This document shows, in pieces, positions 47,037-58,013 of a stretch of DNA of 64,000 bases. A program made the translations under genes and the position numbers. Position 1 is the first letter of the stretch. Each line of letters starts with the position of its first letter. The stretch is from Periconia sp. R9002 (Eukaryota; Ascomycota; Dothideomycetes; Pleosporales; Periconiaceae), in assembly GCA_023627715.1 (NCBI GenBank), contig JAMAHW010000050.1:213693-277692 (forward strand), read 5' to 3'. The notes under the pieces are model-generated. The model ran no database searches. It was not told the origin of the DNA and worked only from the letters and a program-made list of their open reading frames with translations.

Positions 47037-48659
47037 ATGCGAAAGGTAGTAGTGACTGGTCTGGGCTTAGTTACCCCTTTAGGGATAGGTATTTGTGACA
47101 TCAGATGTCTGTCTACTCTTGCGGTCGTTGATCCTTTGCAGGAGTTCGCCAAACATGGAAGCGTCTGCTTGACAGCCAATGCGGCATTCAATCTATCAAA
47201 AATAGGGGGCCACAATTTGCAACGCTTCCGAGCCAAGTAGCAGGCATCATAGAGGAAGGTGATAAAACATGGGCTGAGGTACATATTTTAGATCGTAGCT
47301 TGCAATCATGTTTCGCTGACGGTTATAGGAAGATCGAAGGATTGCTAGATTTGCCCAGTATGCGATGGCTGCATCCGACATGGCTCTGCACGATGCCGGC
47401 TGGGCGCCTCAAAAGGAAGAAGACCTCGAAGCTACGGTATTGATGTTTTCTCCTCAATCGCGCCAAAACCAGGCTGAATAGTATAGGGCGTGTACGTGGG
47501 ATCTGGCATTGGCAGCCTTGATGATGTGTATGATATGACTCTCGCCTACGACAAAGGGGTAAGTTTGTGCAAGAATAAGTCTATCAGATACCTAATCGTG
47601 ATCAGGGATACAAAAAAGTTTCGCCTCTTTTCGTTCCTCGTCTCCTGATTAATCTTGCGGCGGGCCATATATCCATGCGATATGGCTTCAAGGTACCTAT
47701 ATTCTATCCCTGTGAAGCCAAGGCTTATATTTAATAGGGTCCAAATCATGCAGCGACGACAGCTTGTACGACCGGCGCACATTGTATTGGCGATGCCGCG
47801 CGATTTATCCAATTTGGCGACGCAGATGTGATGGTCGCAGGCGGCGCCGAATCATGCATTCACCCTCTCGCCATCTCCGGCTTCGCGAAAGCAAGGAGTT
47901 TGGCGACGGATTGGAATGACAATCCGAAGGAAGCCAGCCGACCATTCGACAGGGACCGCAAAGGCTTTGTCATTGGGGAGGGTGCCGGTGTTGTTGTGCT
48001 TGAGGTAAGTCATGTATCTAGAATCAATCTTCGATTATCATGGACACTGCAACTAAAAGTATGGGTGTCAGGAACTGGAACACGCAAAGCGACGGGGTGC
48101 GAAAATATATGGGCAAGTGGCTGGTTATGGCCTCTCATCTGATGCATATCACATGACGGCACCGCGCGAAGATGGTCAAGGACCACGCCTCGCCATGAAG
48201 CGCGCCCTCAAACACGCCGGTATCAAGCCCAGCGCTGTTGACTATGTCAATGCGCATGCGACAAGTACACCTCTGGGTGATGCTGCCGAAAACCGTGCAA
48301 TCAAAGAGCTCCTCCTCGGTGAAGAAGGAAAGAAAGATGCTTCCGAGATAAACGTAAGCAGTACTAAAGGTGCTATTGGACATCTTTTGGGTGCTGCAGG
48401 AAGTGTAGAAGCTATATTCACGATTCTCGCTCTCCATCACGTAAGTTTTGTTCTGTGGTGGTGCCTTGCTCCACATAGCTGACCATGGTAGAATGTTCTC
48501 CCACCAACCCTCAACCTACAAAATGCTGGTGATCCCCCAGAGGACTTTGGTTGCAATTACGTTCCAAACCTCGCACAGCAGAAAGAGGTCAATGTCGCAC
48601 TCTCGAATAGTTTTGGTTTCGGAGGCACAAATGCTTCCTTATGTTTTAGTAAGCTGTAA
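47037..48659 (+). CDS. cem1: Beta-ketoacyl-ACP synthase, mitochondrial type (Cem1/KAS II)
   Basis: Eight exons (47037-47088, 47142-47278, 47329-47436, 47487-47558, 47606-47692, 47738-48004, 48072-48440, 48492-48659) join to about 419 residues. The enzyme condenses malonyl-ACP with acyl-ACP in type II fatty acid synthesis, which in fungi runs in mitochondria and feeds lipoate. The thiolase-fold motifs are [15 protein letters not shown] at the start, active Cys162 in [15 protein letters not shown], His303 in [11 protein letters not shown] and His345 in [11 protein letters not shown]. The glycine loop is [11 protein letters not shown]. The protein starts right at the fold, so no cleavable presequence is visible; any targeting signal must be cryptic or an upstream exon missed. 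Confidence 0.93.
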
Positions 48660-49031
48660 AGATTAGGTCGCGTCGCAATTGCTGTAAATTACTTGTACAA
48701 CATTGTTTTTCTACACAAAAACAGCCATGCACGAGAATGAATGAATAGGGTGAAAAGATAAAATAAAATTGGGTCATTAGATTCTGTCACCAGCGCATCA
48801 TGTGTCAGTTACCCCGCTCATTGATAGATAGTGATCAATTTTCTTAGCGGGCAGCTCTCCACCCCCACCAGGTATGTCGCGGTGCCCTACAGATTAGTTG
48901 ACATTACAGCGTTCACTCTGCTCTGCTCTGCTCTGCTCTGCTTTGGATGTCTCTACCCCGAGTCTTTCATTAATACAGCAACTTTGATTATCGCACTTCG
49001 AAACGTATCCGCCGAACGAGTTAGTTGAGCT
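48660..49031. other. Short intergenic region
   Basis: About 370 bp between tandem genes, holding a (CTCTG)n microsatellite near 48916-48942. No gene is seen. Confidence 0.6.
48916..48942. repeat. (CTCTG)n microsatellite
   Basis: Five tandem CTCTG units about 90 bp before the nickel transporter start. Confidence 0.85.
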
Positions 49032-50459
49032 ATGTCTGGGACAGGAAACAGCAGAGATATGGAAACCGGCGAGGCAACCAACACGATGTTGCAAAAGTGG
49101 ACAAGCAAAGCCTCAATGTATCACGCCCGAGTCCCTTACCTGAGGAAGCTTCCCTTTTCTGCTCTCGCGATAATTGTTACCCTCGTTGTCGTTAACCTTC
49201 TTACCTGGGTTGCTGTTGCTATTGTTTTGGTATGTCCATATAGTTTTTGGATGGCCATATGTATTGATTCACATTGCAGCATTGGCATACCCCGTTAATA
49301 TCGACTGCTATTCTCTCATGGACGTTGGGGTTGCGACACGCTCTTGATGCAGATCACATTTCCGCCATCGATCTAATGACCCGACGCCTCATAGCTTCTG
49401 GGCAGCGTCCTGTAACGGTTGGCATGTTCTTCTCGCTTGGACACTCCACCATCGTCATCGTCACTTCTCTTGTTGTCGCGGGCACCGCAGCTGCTGTGTC
49501 ATCCAAATTCGACAATTTCTCGCGCGTAGGTGGTATAATCGGGACCTCGGTATCAGCTGCCTTTCTCCTTCTCCTGGGCATCATGAACCTGTACATATTG
49601 TACAAGCTCATAGTTCAGATGAAGAGAATGCTACGTTCAGAGCCAGGATCCGAGAGTGCTGAATTTAAGATTCAAGGTGGTGGCTGCCTCTTCCCTCTGC
49701 TCCAGAGGCTCTTCAAATTGATCGACAAACCTTGGAAAATGTACCCTCTGGGCATTTTGTTCGGCCTGGGATTCGATACATCTTCTGAGATTGCGATTCT
49801 CGGTATCTCTTCGATACAAGCCTCGAAGGGCACAACAATCTGGCTCATTTTGATATTCCCGCTACTGTTTACGGTCGGAATGTGCTTGCTCGATACCACG
49901 GACGGCGCGCTGATGATGACTTTGTACACGAGCACGCAATTGGCACGAGATCCCATTGCGATATGCTATTACAGCATTGTTCTGACCGTGATTACCGTCG
50001 TAGTTGCCACTGTCATTGGTGTAGTACAGTTCTTAAATCTTGCACTCAATGTAGCTGAGCCGTCAGGTCCATTCTGGGACGGCGTGGAACGTCTGGGCGA
50101 AAAGTGGGATATTGTCGGTAAGTGGCTGTTTTTAGAATTTGAATCTCGCTATTCTATGTCCCCCAAACTTATATATCATAGGCGGGGCGATATGTGGCGC
50201 ATTTGTGCTCTTTGGCGGTCTCAGTGTTCTCCTGTACAAGCCCTGGCGACGGCACGTTGAAAAAGGTCGAGTACATCGGGCATATTTTGAGCCTATGCCC
50301 ACTGATTGCAGGGAAGGATTGGATAATGAAAATTCGGGAACCGAAGAGGGCCGTCCAGGTCCTAAAGATGGTCCGGTAAAGACTGTTGGTTACAGTATAA
50401 ATCCCGTGGAGGCCACAGACGAAGCTGGCGCAGCGAGCTCTTCTGACCAGCGATCATGA
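49032..50459 (+). CDS. nic1: NiCoT family nickel/cobalt transporter
   Basis: Three exons (49032-49229, 49280-50117, 50182-50459) give about 437 residues. This is a high-affinity Ni2+ (or Co2+) permease of the plasma membrane; in fungi it supplies Ni to urease. Signatures are RHALDADHISAID at about 85-97 (helix II, the metal-binding HX4DH), FSLGHSTIV, LGFDTSSE and GMCLLDTTDGALM. About eight membrane helices can be drawn. The cytoplasmic C-terminal tail is acidic and Ser/Gly-rich. The HapX-like bZIP gene follows in the same direction after 520 bp. Confidence 0.92.
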
Positions 50460-50981
50460 CGGTTTTAGTTTGGCTCTGGTGGAAACTGCAATCATATGGT
50501 CTGACAAGGAACCAGACAAGCGGAATTGAATATTTTAACGTAGGACAGCACACTTGAGTAGATAGACTCGCCAAGGGGTCGGAATAGAGGGTCAGCAGTT
50601 ACGGTGGCATCCGTCGTTGTGCTAGTAAGGAGGTTTTCTTCTCAAGCTAATAGCAGCAATTCTATGTCAATTAAAAAAACAATTAGAATAGCTACCTGAC
50701 TACATTGTCGTGGGTCTCCGTGAGCTGTTTATCCTACAAAGGTACTATCAATGATATGTACGAAAACAAAGCGTTATGCTGATCATGATCTGATAATGGC
50801 GTAACGATCAGCCCACTAACTTGGTTGGGACTAGAGCCGGAATACAGACCGAGTCAACTCCGACATCGGCTAATTTTGATCTGATAAATCCTCCTCGTCC
50901 ATCAGATAACCCCTCATCTCCATCTGATAACTTTTCCTCCTCCATCTGATAAGACCGCATCGCGATCACGAGATTCCAAGC
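50460..50981. other. Promoter region of the HapX-like gene
   Basis: The distal half shows nothing notable. The proximal 195 bp hold the GATA-site cluster listed separately. Confidence 0.6.
50788..50952 (+). promoter_or_regulatory. Cluster of five ATCWGATAA sites (SreA-type GATA operator)
   Basis: Perfect matches lie at 50788-50796, 50879-50887, 50901-50909 (the ATCAGATAA variant), 50922-50930 and 50944-50952, all on the + strand. They lie between 194 and 30 bp before the bZIP start codon. ATCWGATAA is the extended site reported for the iron-sensing GATA repressor SreA of Aspergillus. This density predicts repression of the downstream gene under iron sufficiency. Confidence 0.75.
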
Positions 50982-51836
50982 ATGGCATCACAGAAACAAC
51001 ACCACAATCATCAGCCTAGCAACACTGTTGTCCAGAGCCCAACACCCTCCCCTTCACCCAAACTTGTAACCATCTCCTCGCTTCTATCCAGCCGTAAGTT
51101 GTTGCTGTTGCCTTGATGGCGCGATTGGTGGTGCAAGCGCTAAAATGTCACAGCACCGGAGCCCCTCCCAACCACTCAACCTTCCCCTACCACCAGCACC
51201 ACCACCTCTGTCACCGGCCTTGCTCCCAAGCGGTCTTTTGCCACGGCGTCCTCACCTCCCGCCATTAACTCTCAGCCTTCTCCTGAGGGAGCTGGCCCAC
51301 TCAGTGGTACATATGTAATCCACCCGCGCCCCAAGCCTGGGCGCAAACCTTCAAAGGACGAGCCAGCTTCCAAACGCAAAGCTCAGAACCGTTGTGCACA
51401 GCAAAAATTCCGTGCAAAGAAAGTCCAAAAGCTAGAAGAGTTGTCTATCCAGCTCCAGGAAGCCCAAGAAGAAAATAAGCGCCTGCTTGTTGAGAGTCAG
51501 GCACGTGATGCTAGGATGAGAGAGATGGAGATGGAACTGCAGCAAATTCGGGAACTTCAAGCTACAACTGCCCGCGAGAGGGATTTCTGGAGAAATCAAC
51601 ACTCGTCTACGTCGCAGGCTTCACTCACTGAAGCTGCAGCGGTTCTCCAAAGCCAGTTTTCCCGCAAGAACTCATCTGTAATGGAAATCGATTTCACCGG
51701 TTACCGTACCCCCGACACTACCATGGACGTGAGTTGCGGCAATTGTACCCCCAATGGACACTGTGCCTGCGTTGCGGAATATACGCGATTGGATGAGCCT
51801 GGTACTGCAAGTTCGCCTGGGGCGCGGTCATCGTGA
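50982..51836 (+). CDS. Short HapX-like bZIP transcription factor
   Basis: Two exons (50982-51093, 51154-51836) give about 264 residues. After a Pro/Ser/Thr-rich N-terminus comes TYVIHPRPKPGRKP at 90-103, resembling the Hap4-like CCAAT-complex-binding motif of HapX. The bZIP follows directly. Its basic region KRKAQNRCAQQKFR keeps Asn116 and Arg124 (N-x7-R) but differs from the usual NRAAQRAFR. A coiled coil runs to about 195. Near the C-terminus, Cys232, 235, 241 and 243 form C-x2-C-x5-C-x-C (CGNCTPNGHCAC), the spacing of HapX cysteine-rich iron-sensing motifs. Typical HapX proteins are longer with several such motifs; this has one. An iron-responsive regulator is the best guess, supported by the GATA cluster in its promoter. 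Confidence 0.8.
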
Positions 51837-52201
51837 TGATAAAGGTGTAAATACATGGGCAGTAAATTCAAGGCGCAATAGGGGTTACTTATATCGAATT
51901 CAAAATGGGACAAAGAGCATCTGGGGTTAAACAGCGGGGGATACCTCATTTGACTTCGGGAACGGGTTACCCTACCGGCCGAGACATGGATCGGCATCCA
52001 CACATGGTGTTTATTATGGCACGTTTTCCAGTCAATTCTTTCTTCAATAATAGTTTATAGTGGTTGACCTAGAGTTTCAACTACCTCGAGTGGGCGTCCT
52101 CAGTGTAAAGTATCATGAAACATTTCAATTTCCGTATCAACCCATCCTCAGATCTTTCTTCTTGTGCCGCCCGTTCTGCATGCCAAGCTCTTCTCCTCCT
52201 T
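51837..52201. other. Convergent intergenic region
   Basis: About 365 bp of 3' flanking sequence between convergent genes. Nothing else is seen. Confidence 0.6.
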
Positions 52202-52835
52202 CTAACCGCCGAAGTTGAAGGAGACGGTGCTGTTATCGCATGGCGCAAGGGTATAGCCCACTACAAAGATTCCAAGTCATCAGTCAACGAACACATTCCT
52301 ACGTCGGAGGGAGACAGGTGCCGCTAGCGGTAACGGGAGCACAAACTTACACTGATACTTGTTGGCAGGAATGGAAAACTGCCGATCGCATCGATCATCA
52401 ATGAATGCATTGAACAGGCCAATGCAAGCATCAGTGCTCCAAGTAGTGACGCCCGCGCACTGATCACCCACATACAACACAGCCGTGTATGGGAAGCCCT
52501 TGACGATGCCTATCCAAGTCAGTCTCCCAGTCTCTCACCGTCGTAGTACTTTTAAACTCAAATCTTCAACGTGTTATGCCCGAGGAAAAGAGATTGGCGG
52601 AGAAATACAAACCTCGGTAACGAGGGCGATTATGGTTCGTCTGTCCAGGCGTGCAGCTCTTGACCTGATTGCACGCATTGGTGATTGCAAGCGTAGCATT
52701 TGCAGCATCGGCGTTGTAGCCCATGCAAACGGTCTTATTTGGGTCGAAGCATGTGTTGGTCGTGTTGGTCCGAGGGACAACGGCCTGCGAGACAACGCTC
52801 GGTACGAGAAGGGTTACGACGGCGGTGCTGCGCAT
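52202..52835 (-). CDS. Small secreted eight-cysteine protein, paralogue A
   Basis: Three exons on the minus strand (52835-52613, 52509-52351, 52260-52202) encode about 146 residues. A signal peptide covers about residues 1-18 (MRSTAVVTLLVPSVVSQA). The mature part has eight cysteines spaced 7, 17, 5, 30, 10, 11 and 19 residues apart. It is a clear paralogue of the gene at 53709-54182. Shared blocks are TCFD, the ITNAC/IQQAC helix, C-T/V-PG, QCAGVT.W, and the terminal VSFNFGG. The last intron lies at the same position in both. Intron 1 here has no counterpart in paralogue B. No known domain is recognised; size, cysteines and secretion are effector-like. An upstream in-frame ATG exists, but only the chosen start places the signal peptide first. 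Confidence 0.82.
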
Positions 52836-53708
52836 GGTGGGCGGTATCTTGGTTAATTTGGATGGTACCTTGGGGAACGTCAACGTTGTCAAGGAAGAGT
52901 GTGGTGGTTGGGTTGGTTGAAGGAGATGTGGTTCTGGTTTATATATGCTAGACTTGCGTTCACGGTGACCGGAGCTGATGTATCTGCATCCTAAGACCAT
53001 TTTCTTTGTTAGTCGATGATTTGAATTTTCTATGGTAGGCGTAATCCATTCGCGAGGATTTTTCGACTTATTCCGTGGGTGGCATTTGTTTGGTGTTGCC
53101 GTCTGACAAAGAGTGCACTGGTTTGTGCACCCTGGGCTTATAATAAATATAGATCATTGCTTTCAAGTGAAAAACTTTCCCAAAAATGACCTTTGTTACA
53201 AGTTTCAGCTCTGATAAATGGCGCTGTCTATCCGTGGTACATGTCGGTCACCCCAAGATTGGTCAACGTCGTTAGTAGAAGTTCAGTGATATCAACTATC
53301 TTTGAAGTCTCTTTGTAGGGTTTAATAGTCAGCTTGCCATTACGTCCTGATCACCGAAAAGTACCCTCATTAGCTTCCTAAATTATTGATAATGATGATA
53401 GTCTTGTCATACTATGAGGATGTGAATGAACATGAAGAGATTATGAAATCACGTAGAGTAGAGGAGTTCTTAGTTCAAATCAAGTGAAGCCTGCGTATAA
53501 TGGAATAGAGAAACCACTTTTGGATATTTTATATACAGATGATTGTTGGCCAAAATCCACGGGGCGTAGGAGAAAATTGGATTTGAAGTCCCATTGCTTG
53601 AAACATGAAGACTTCCTTGTAGCAGAGTTTTACGCCATAGTCCTTCCAACCTTTTCTACTGATATTCGTCCCATCCAGGCTTACTCCATTTGTACATCAA
53701 TCAGACAC
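52836..53708. other. Region between the two secreted-protein paralogues
   Basis: About 870 bp holding the promoter of paralogue A and the 3' flank of paralogue B. A TATATA box-like sequence lies at about 52940, roughly 105 bp before the start of paralogue A. No further copy of the gene is seen. Confidence 0.55.
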
Positions 53709-54182
53709 TTAACCTCCGAGGTTGAAGGAGACGAATGTGTCGTCACAGGCAGAACGAACATATCCAGCTATACGTGGTTAGCTTCTTTTCGTTCTGTATT
53801 GTAGGTCTATCATAAAGTTACCGTAAAAGTAGGTGCTATCGGGACCGCCACATTTGGCATCGATGTTGTCCAGGTAGAGAGCAGTGCAAGTGGAGAGGTT
53901 CCAGTCGGTCACACCAGCGCACTGCTTGCCGAGGGTGAGAGTAGCGGTGTAGCCGGGAGTCCTGCCTGTTACAGCGCTGTATGTAGTACCAGGCACGCAG
54001 GTAGGGAGCTTATTGCAAGCCTGCTGGATGGCACTGAGAGCAGCAGCTTTGTCGGCTTTGAGGCTGGGATTCAGACACGTCGGTGTCTTGCCATCGAAGC
54101 AAGTATTGGCGCGAGCCTCGAGAGGCGAGGCAAATGCAACACCTGTGGTGGCAAGAAAGGTAATGGCAGCGAAGAGTTGCAT
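53709..54182 (-). CDS. Small secreted eight-cysteine protein, paralogue B
   Basis: Two exons on the minus strand (54182-53822, 53767-53709) encode about 139 residues. The signal peptide is about 1-18 (MQLFAAITFLATTGVAFA), followed by SPLEAR, which may be a processing site. Eight cysteines are spaced 7, 19, 5, 25, 10, 11 and 16 apart. The last exon of 20 codons ends in VSFNLGG, matching VSFNFGG of paralogue A. Without removing the 54-bp intron the frame would run into an unrelated basic tail. A longer start at 54251 is in frame but would bury the signal peptide. Secreted to the outside; function unknown, effector-like. Confidence 0.85.
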
Positions 54183-55374
54183 TGTGATGATGATGGCTGA
54201 GTTTGAGGATTGGGCTGGACAAGAGAAATTAAGAAGTCGCCTGGGGAGCAAAAAGGAAGGGCTCCCCTAACAATATTTATATTTGAATCCAGAGACTTGT
54301 TGACATACGAGGTCAACATTGTCAGGGCCAAGTTGGTTACGCTGACAAGGCTGGTTTGAGGTTAGGCTTGTTCGAAAGCTTGGGCGTAGGCTTACTTTTA
54401 CACACGTGGACTAATTTCGATATCTCTACCGCCCGAGAAGCCTAGAGTTGTCGCATAGAGCCGCTAGACTAATTTTTGGCACCATGGAAATGAGACGACG
54501 AGGGAATCAGGTCTAGGTATACACTATCGTAAGGATCGTGAATTATGGGGCGAGGTCGAGTAAGCCTAACCTATCAGCCAATACATCTGAGGTAATATGG
54601 CGAAAAGTAACAGTTGAAAAGCGACAGTTTGTTTGATTCTCTTGAACCATCCAGTGGTTATCAAGAAGTCCAAAGTCCTCTATATAGGTTTCATCGATGA
54701 GATACAGTTATCCAGAAAGTTTCCTTTGTTAGGTGTCGTGGACTCCGGCAACGAGCAAGGATTCGTGGAACTCCAACGCAGGGGCCATACGAGCCGGCGA
54801 GGCAATACCCGAATATGAATGAATCCTTCCAGATACTAAGCGATATCTAGATAGTTGGTCGGCGGAGTCCTAGATCGTGAATTTTTGATGCACACAAACA
54901 GATGTTCATCTGTCCTGTTCTCTCCATTGTTCAAAGTGCACTGGGTGGGATACGCAGTTGAAACACGGGAAAGTGAAGTCTTGTCTGATCACTACTACCT
55001 TATTTTTGGTTGCACACCTTACTGATGCGCATTGCCCAAGGATGCTGTACGCCTGAGATGCGCCTCTATGAAGGTCTCGGTATATCATGGGATTAAACCA
55101 GTTGTAGAAGCTGTATGAAAAAAGGTACACGTATCCACTTGGTGTCATGCGGTTACTGCTTATCACTGGTATCATCCTTCGCTTACAACCAAATTTCCCC
55201 ATTTCTCTTGGTCAATGTGGCTAGAACAATCGGAGAGTGAGGAACAGACCAGTACCGCATTGGAATGTCCGGTTTGTAGTCAAGGCCCTTCTTGATATGA
55301 CATCTCGGAAGGAATGCCTTCTCCATCACTACCCATATGATTATCTGTTCGAAGGTTCTGTCTTGCTCGCTTAG
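54183..55374. other. Intergenic region, no gene seen
   Basis: About 1.2 kb. The first 100 bases probably carry the promoter of paralogue B, with an AT-rich TATTTATATT near 54275. A 98-codon minus frame at 54906-55202 has no recognisable motif. Confidence 0.5.
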
Positions 55375-56086
55375 TTATTTTTGAATCTTCTCTAGCGTCC
55401 TCCTTGTCCCTTCTATGATAAGACCATGCTCGACTTGATGTATCCTTTCCTCGAGATCTTCCAGTGACTCTCCCTCTCGCAACGGCACTTCCTGTGTGAC
55501 GATTGCATCGCCGGCGTCTACTTCAGCAATGACCTCATGAATCATCACACCTGTGCGCTCTATTTCACCCTTTTTGGAAGCTTCCCAAGCCCTCTCAATC
55601 GCTCCTGCGCCTGCAAACTCGCCCGGCAATGCCGGGTGTAAATTTATAACCTTGATCCCCTCGCTAGTGATTGGATTGAGGAATTCGGGGGTGAGGATAT
55701 GCATCCATCCCGCACAGACGATGACATCTGGGCGAGGGTCGAGCTTCAGTATGATCCTTGCTAAGTCGGCATCGTATTCAGTGCGAGCTGTTGCGGTGCC
55801 TTGTTCATCCTGCGAATACCTCTTTTTGTACGTAACGAGGTTGTGGTAGGTTGTGGGTATTGAAGCCTTCGCAGCTCGTTCCAGACCGTACGCAGCCTTG
55901 CGACTGTTAGAGCGTGTCAGCATTCTACTTTTGTGCTCGGATGTTTCAGCGAACAACGTACTTTGAGATTACGTGTGTAATGCGCGTATTGGGGAGCGTT
56001 GAGGACGCGCAGGCATCGATGAGGGCTTGTAAATTGGAGCCATTGCCGGAAATGAGGACAACAAGATTGTACTGTGACGATGACAT
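55375..56086 (-). CDS. ade8: Phosphoribosylglycinamide formyltransferase (GAR transformylase)
   Basis: Two exons on the minus strand (56086-55962, 55903-55375) give about 217 residues. It formylates GAR with 10-formyl-THF, the third step of purine synthesis. The phosphate loop is ISGNGSNLQALIDA at 12-25. VISNRKAAYGL spans the intron. Catalytic Asn129 and His131 lie in VINLHPALPGEF, and the catalytic Asp171 in AEVDAGDAI. Length matches yeast Ade8 (214). An in-frame ATG at 56128 would add 14 residues; the shorter start leads directly into the first strand. Confidence 0.93.
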
Positions 56087-58013
56087 GATGTCTGGTGAGG
56101 GACTCGGTTTGGGGGGCAGGTCGAACACCGCGGATTTTTTTATTGAATGGTTGGAAACGCAGGAACACCCTGCGGGGTAGTTAACAACCCCACCAAGCTC
56201 GACGCTGGGGCTTAGCGCGATCTCACGTGGTGCTTAATTCACATCTTATCAATGATATATATGTATGTGCATATATCTCTATACATACCTGTCCAGGTAG
56301 CTTTATGCATTGCAGTGTACTGTGTTGTTGAGTAGGCATTGTCTTGCCGATTACATTTATACCTACACGCAAACTTATCGCTTATTCGGAGGGGGAAAAA
56401 AACTTCGGTCTATAGTAATCGATCTGGATGAACAGTATGGGGAACAAGAGGAATTATATGACAACTCGACGGCCGATCATGACTTACTGGGAGGTCAAAG
56501 TTAGAAATGAAGATCAATCGGCCAAAAAATTGCCCCGAGACAAGGAAAAAAAAACATACTGAGACCGAGGATCGAACTCGGGACCTGTCGCGCACACTTC
56601 CGTGATGTTTGTGAGGCGAACGTCATACCACTAGACCATCCCAGCGTTGAGCAGATATGGCATTTTTAAATATTATAAATTATATATACATGAGTATTAA
56701 TTCTAAAAAATCGCAGCAGCGCCCCTCGACTTTGAAAGGTGGTCAGTGAGAGTTCAATCATTGATATAGGCCTAGGCCCTAGTGGGGCATCATAGTTGAG
56801 CGAATTAAAAATTTTGTGCCTCGCTGCTACATTGCCATTATCAGTCTGTTTTCTCGACCAATCAAATCTGTTGCATTCCAATGTCCTCCTTCTGAAAAAG
56901 CACCAGAGTTGTTAGTAACGTTATATTAATGTTACATACATATATGTATAACAAGAGTTACTGATGTAAGCAAGTTTGCTATTGTTCCTCTGGATTTTCC
57001 GATTAATCGCATTAGTTGATGTTGGTTGTACTCATATCACTATATCATCAAATAGGTTATATAAAGCTAGACACTGAAACTTTTGATAACATTAGCATTT
57101 CGTGAATCCAATTCCCCGAAACGGTGGAATGATCCCGTCAAAACGCCGTTTTTGTCTTTCGTGTGGGTCTCATAACTTCATATGAGCGAGGTTGCCGTCA
57201 TGGTTTGCTTTGATGGTAATTGGTGAAGCTACATATGTAGTTCATCAACAACTCGTGCTGTTCAAGCGTCATTGGTTTTACAGCGAAAGTTTGTGTGCAT
57301 CTTATCGCGGATTCACCACAACGATTGGTACAACTACAATCTCTGGTCACTCGTAACATGGTTGTGGTGGATTGTATTTTGATATTTCACATTTCAATGT
57401 GACGCATCCTAGGTGGACCAGATGTGGCTGCACCAGCCACAGATCATGGCATGGGGAGCCACTTCTTTACTCCTCGGATTTATTTATAGCCTCAGTCCAG
57501 TCCATGTTGAATTTCTCACCAAGAAACTCATCAGCTTGTTCGAAACGTACGATCACTTCAAACTACGTTATCAGCCCTACGATCATTGATGCCAACCTCC
57601 GATGATGCGTGACACAAACACAAGCACAAGCATCATCATCACCACCCACGTTAACAATCCATAGCCCATGAAACAAGCCGCTCCGCTCCGCCAAGCTAGG
57701 CATTCGTGTCAATGCATGTTTGGCGGTGAAATACCCAACGCGACCAAGCGGTCTACGTCAGCGGCGGTACCCCCGCGCCTGTGGAGATGCTGCCGCGCTT
57801 CACAAGATCGAGAAAGAGCTCCTGCGAGCAATCCCCCTGTAAATATTGAATTAACGCATCACAACCAAGTTTTGCCCCACCTACATTGGTATATAACAAC
57901 TCAACCTCCGCTGTTGTCTGCGTAGCTTCAGTTGACTGTACCAACCCTCCTTACCGTCTACACAGCCTATCTACATACCTAGCAAACCTACCTCGTGTAC
58001 CCGCTTACTCACC
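56087..58013. other. Intergenic region containing a tRNA
   Basis: Apart from the tRNA at 56557-56645 I see no gene. The stretch 56650-57120 is visibly AT-rich. Small frames at 57372-57605 and 57753-57944 lack any family motif. Confidence 0.5.
56557..56645 (-). tRNA. tRNA-Val (CAC) with an intron of about 17 nt
   Basis: On the minus strand the acceptor arm GCTGGGA pairs with TCTCAGT. The D-arm is GTC...GAC, the anticodon loop CTCACA, and the T-arm CCGAG-TTCGATC-CTCGG. The anticodon after U33 is CAC, reading Val GUG codons. About 17 nt (AACATCACGGAAGTGTG) interrupt the loop just 3' of position 37, the standard intron site. The 27:43 pair appears mismatched (U:C) and 1:72 is G:U in this fold. 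Confidence 0.8.
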
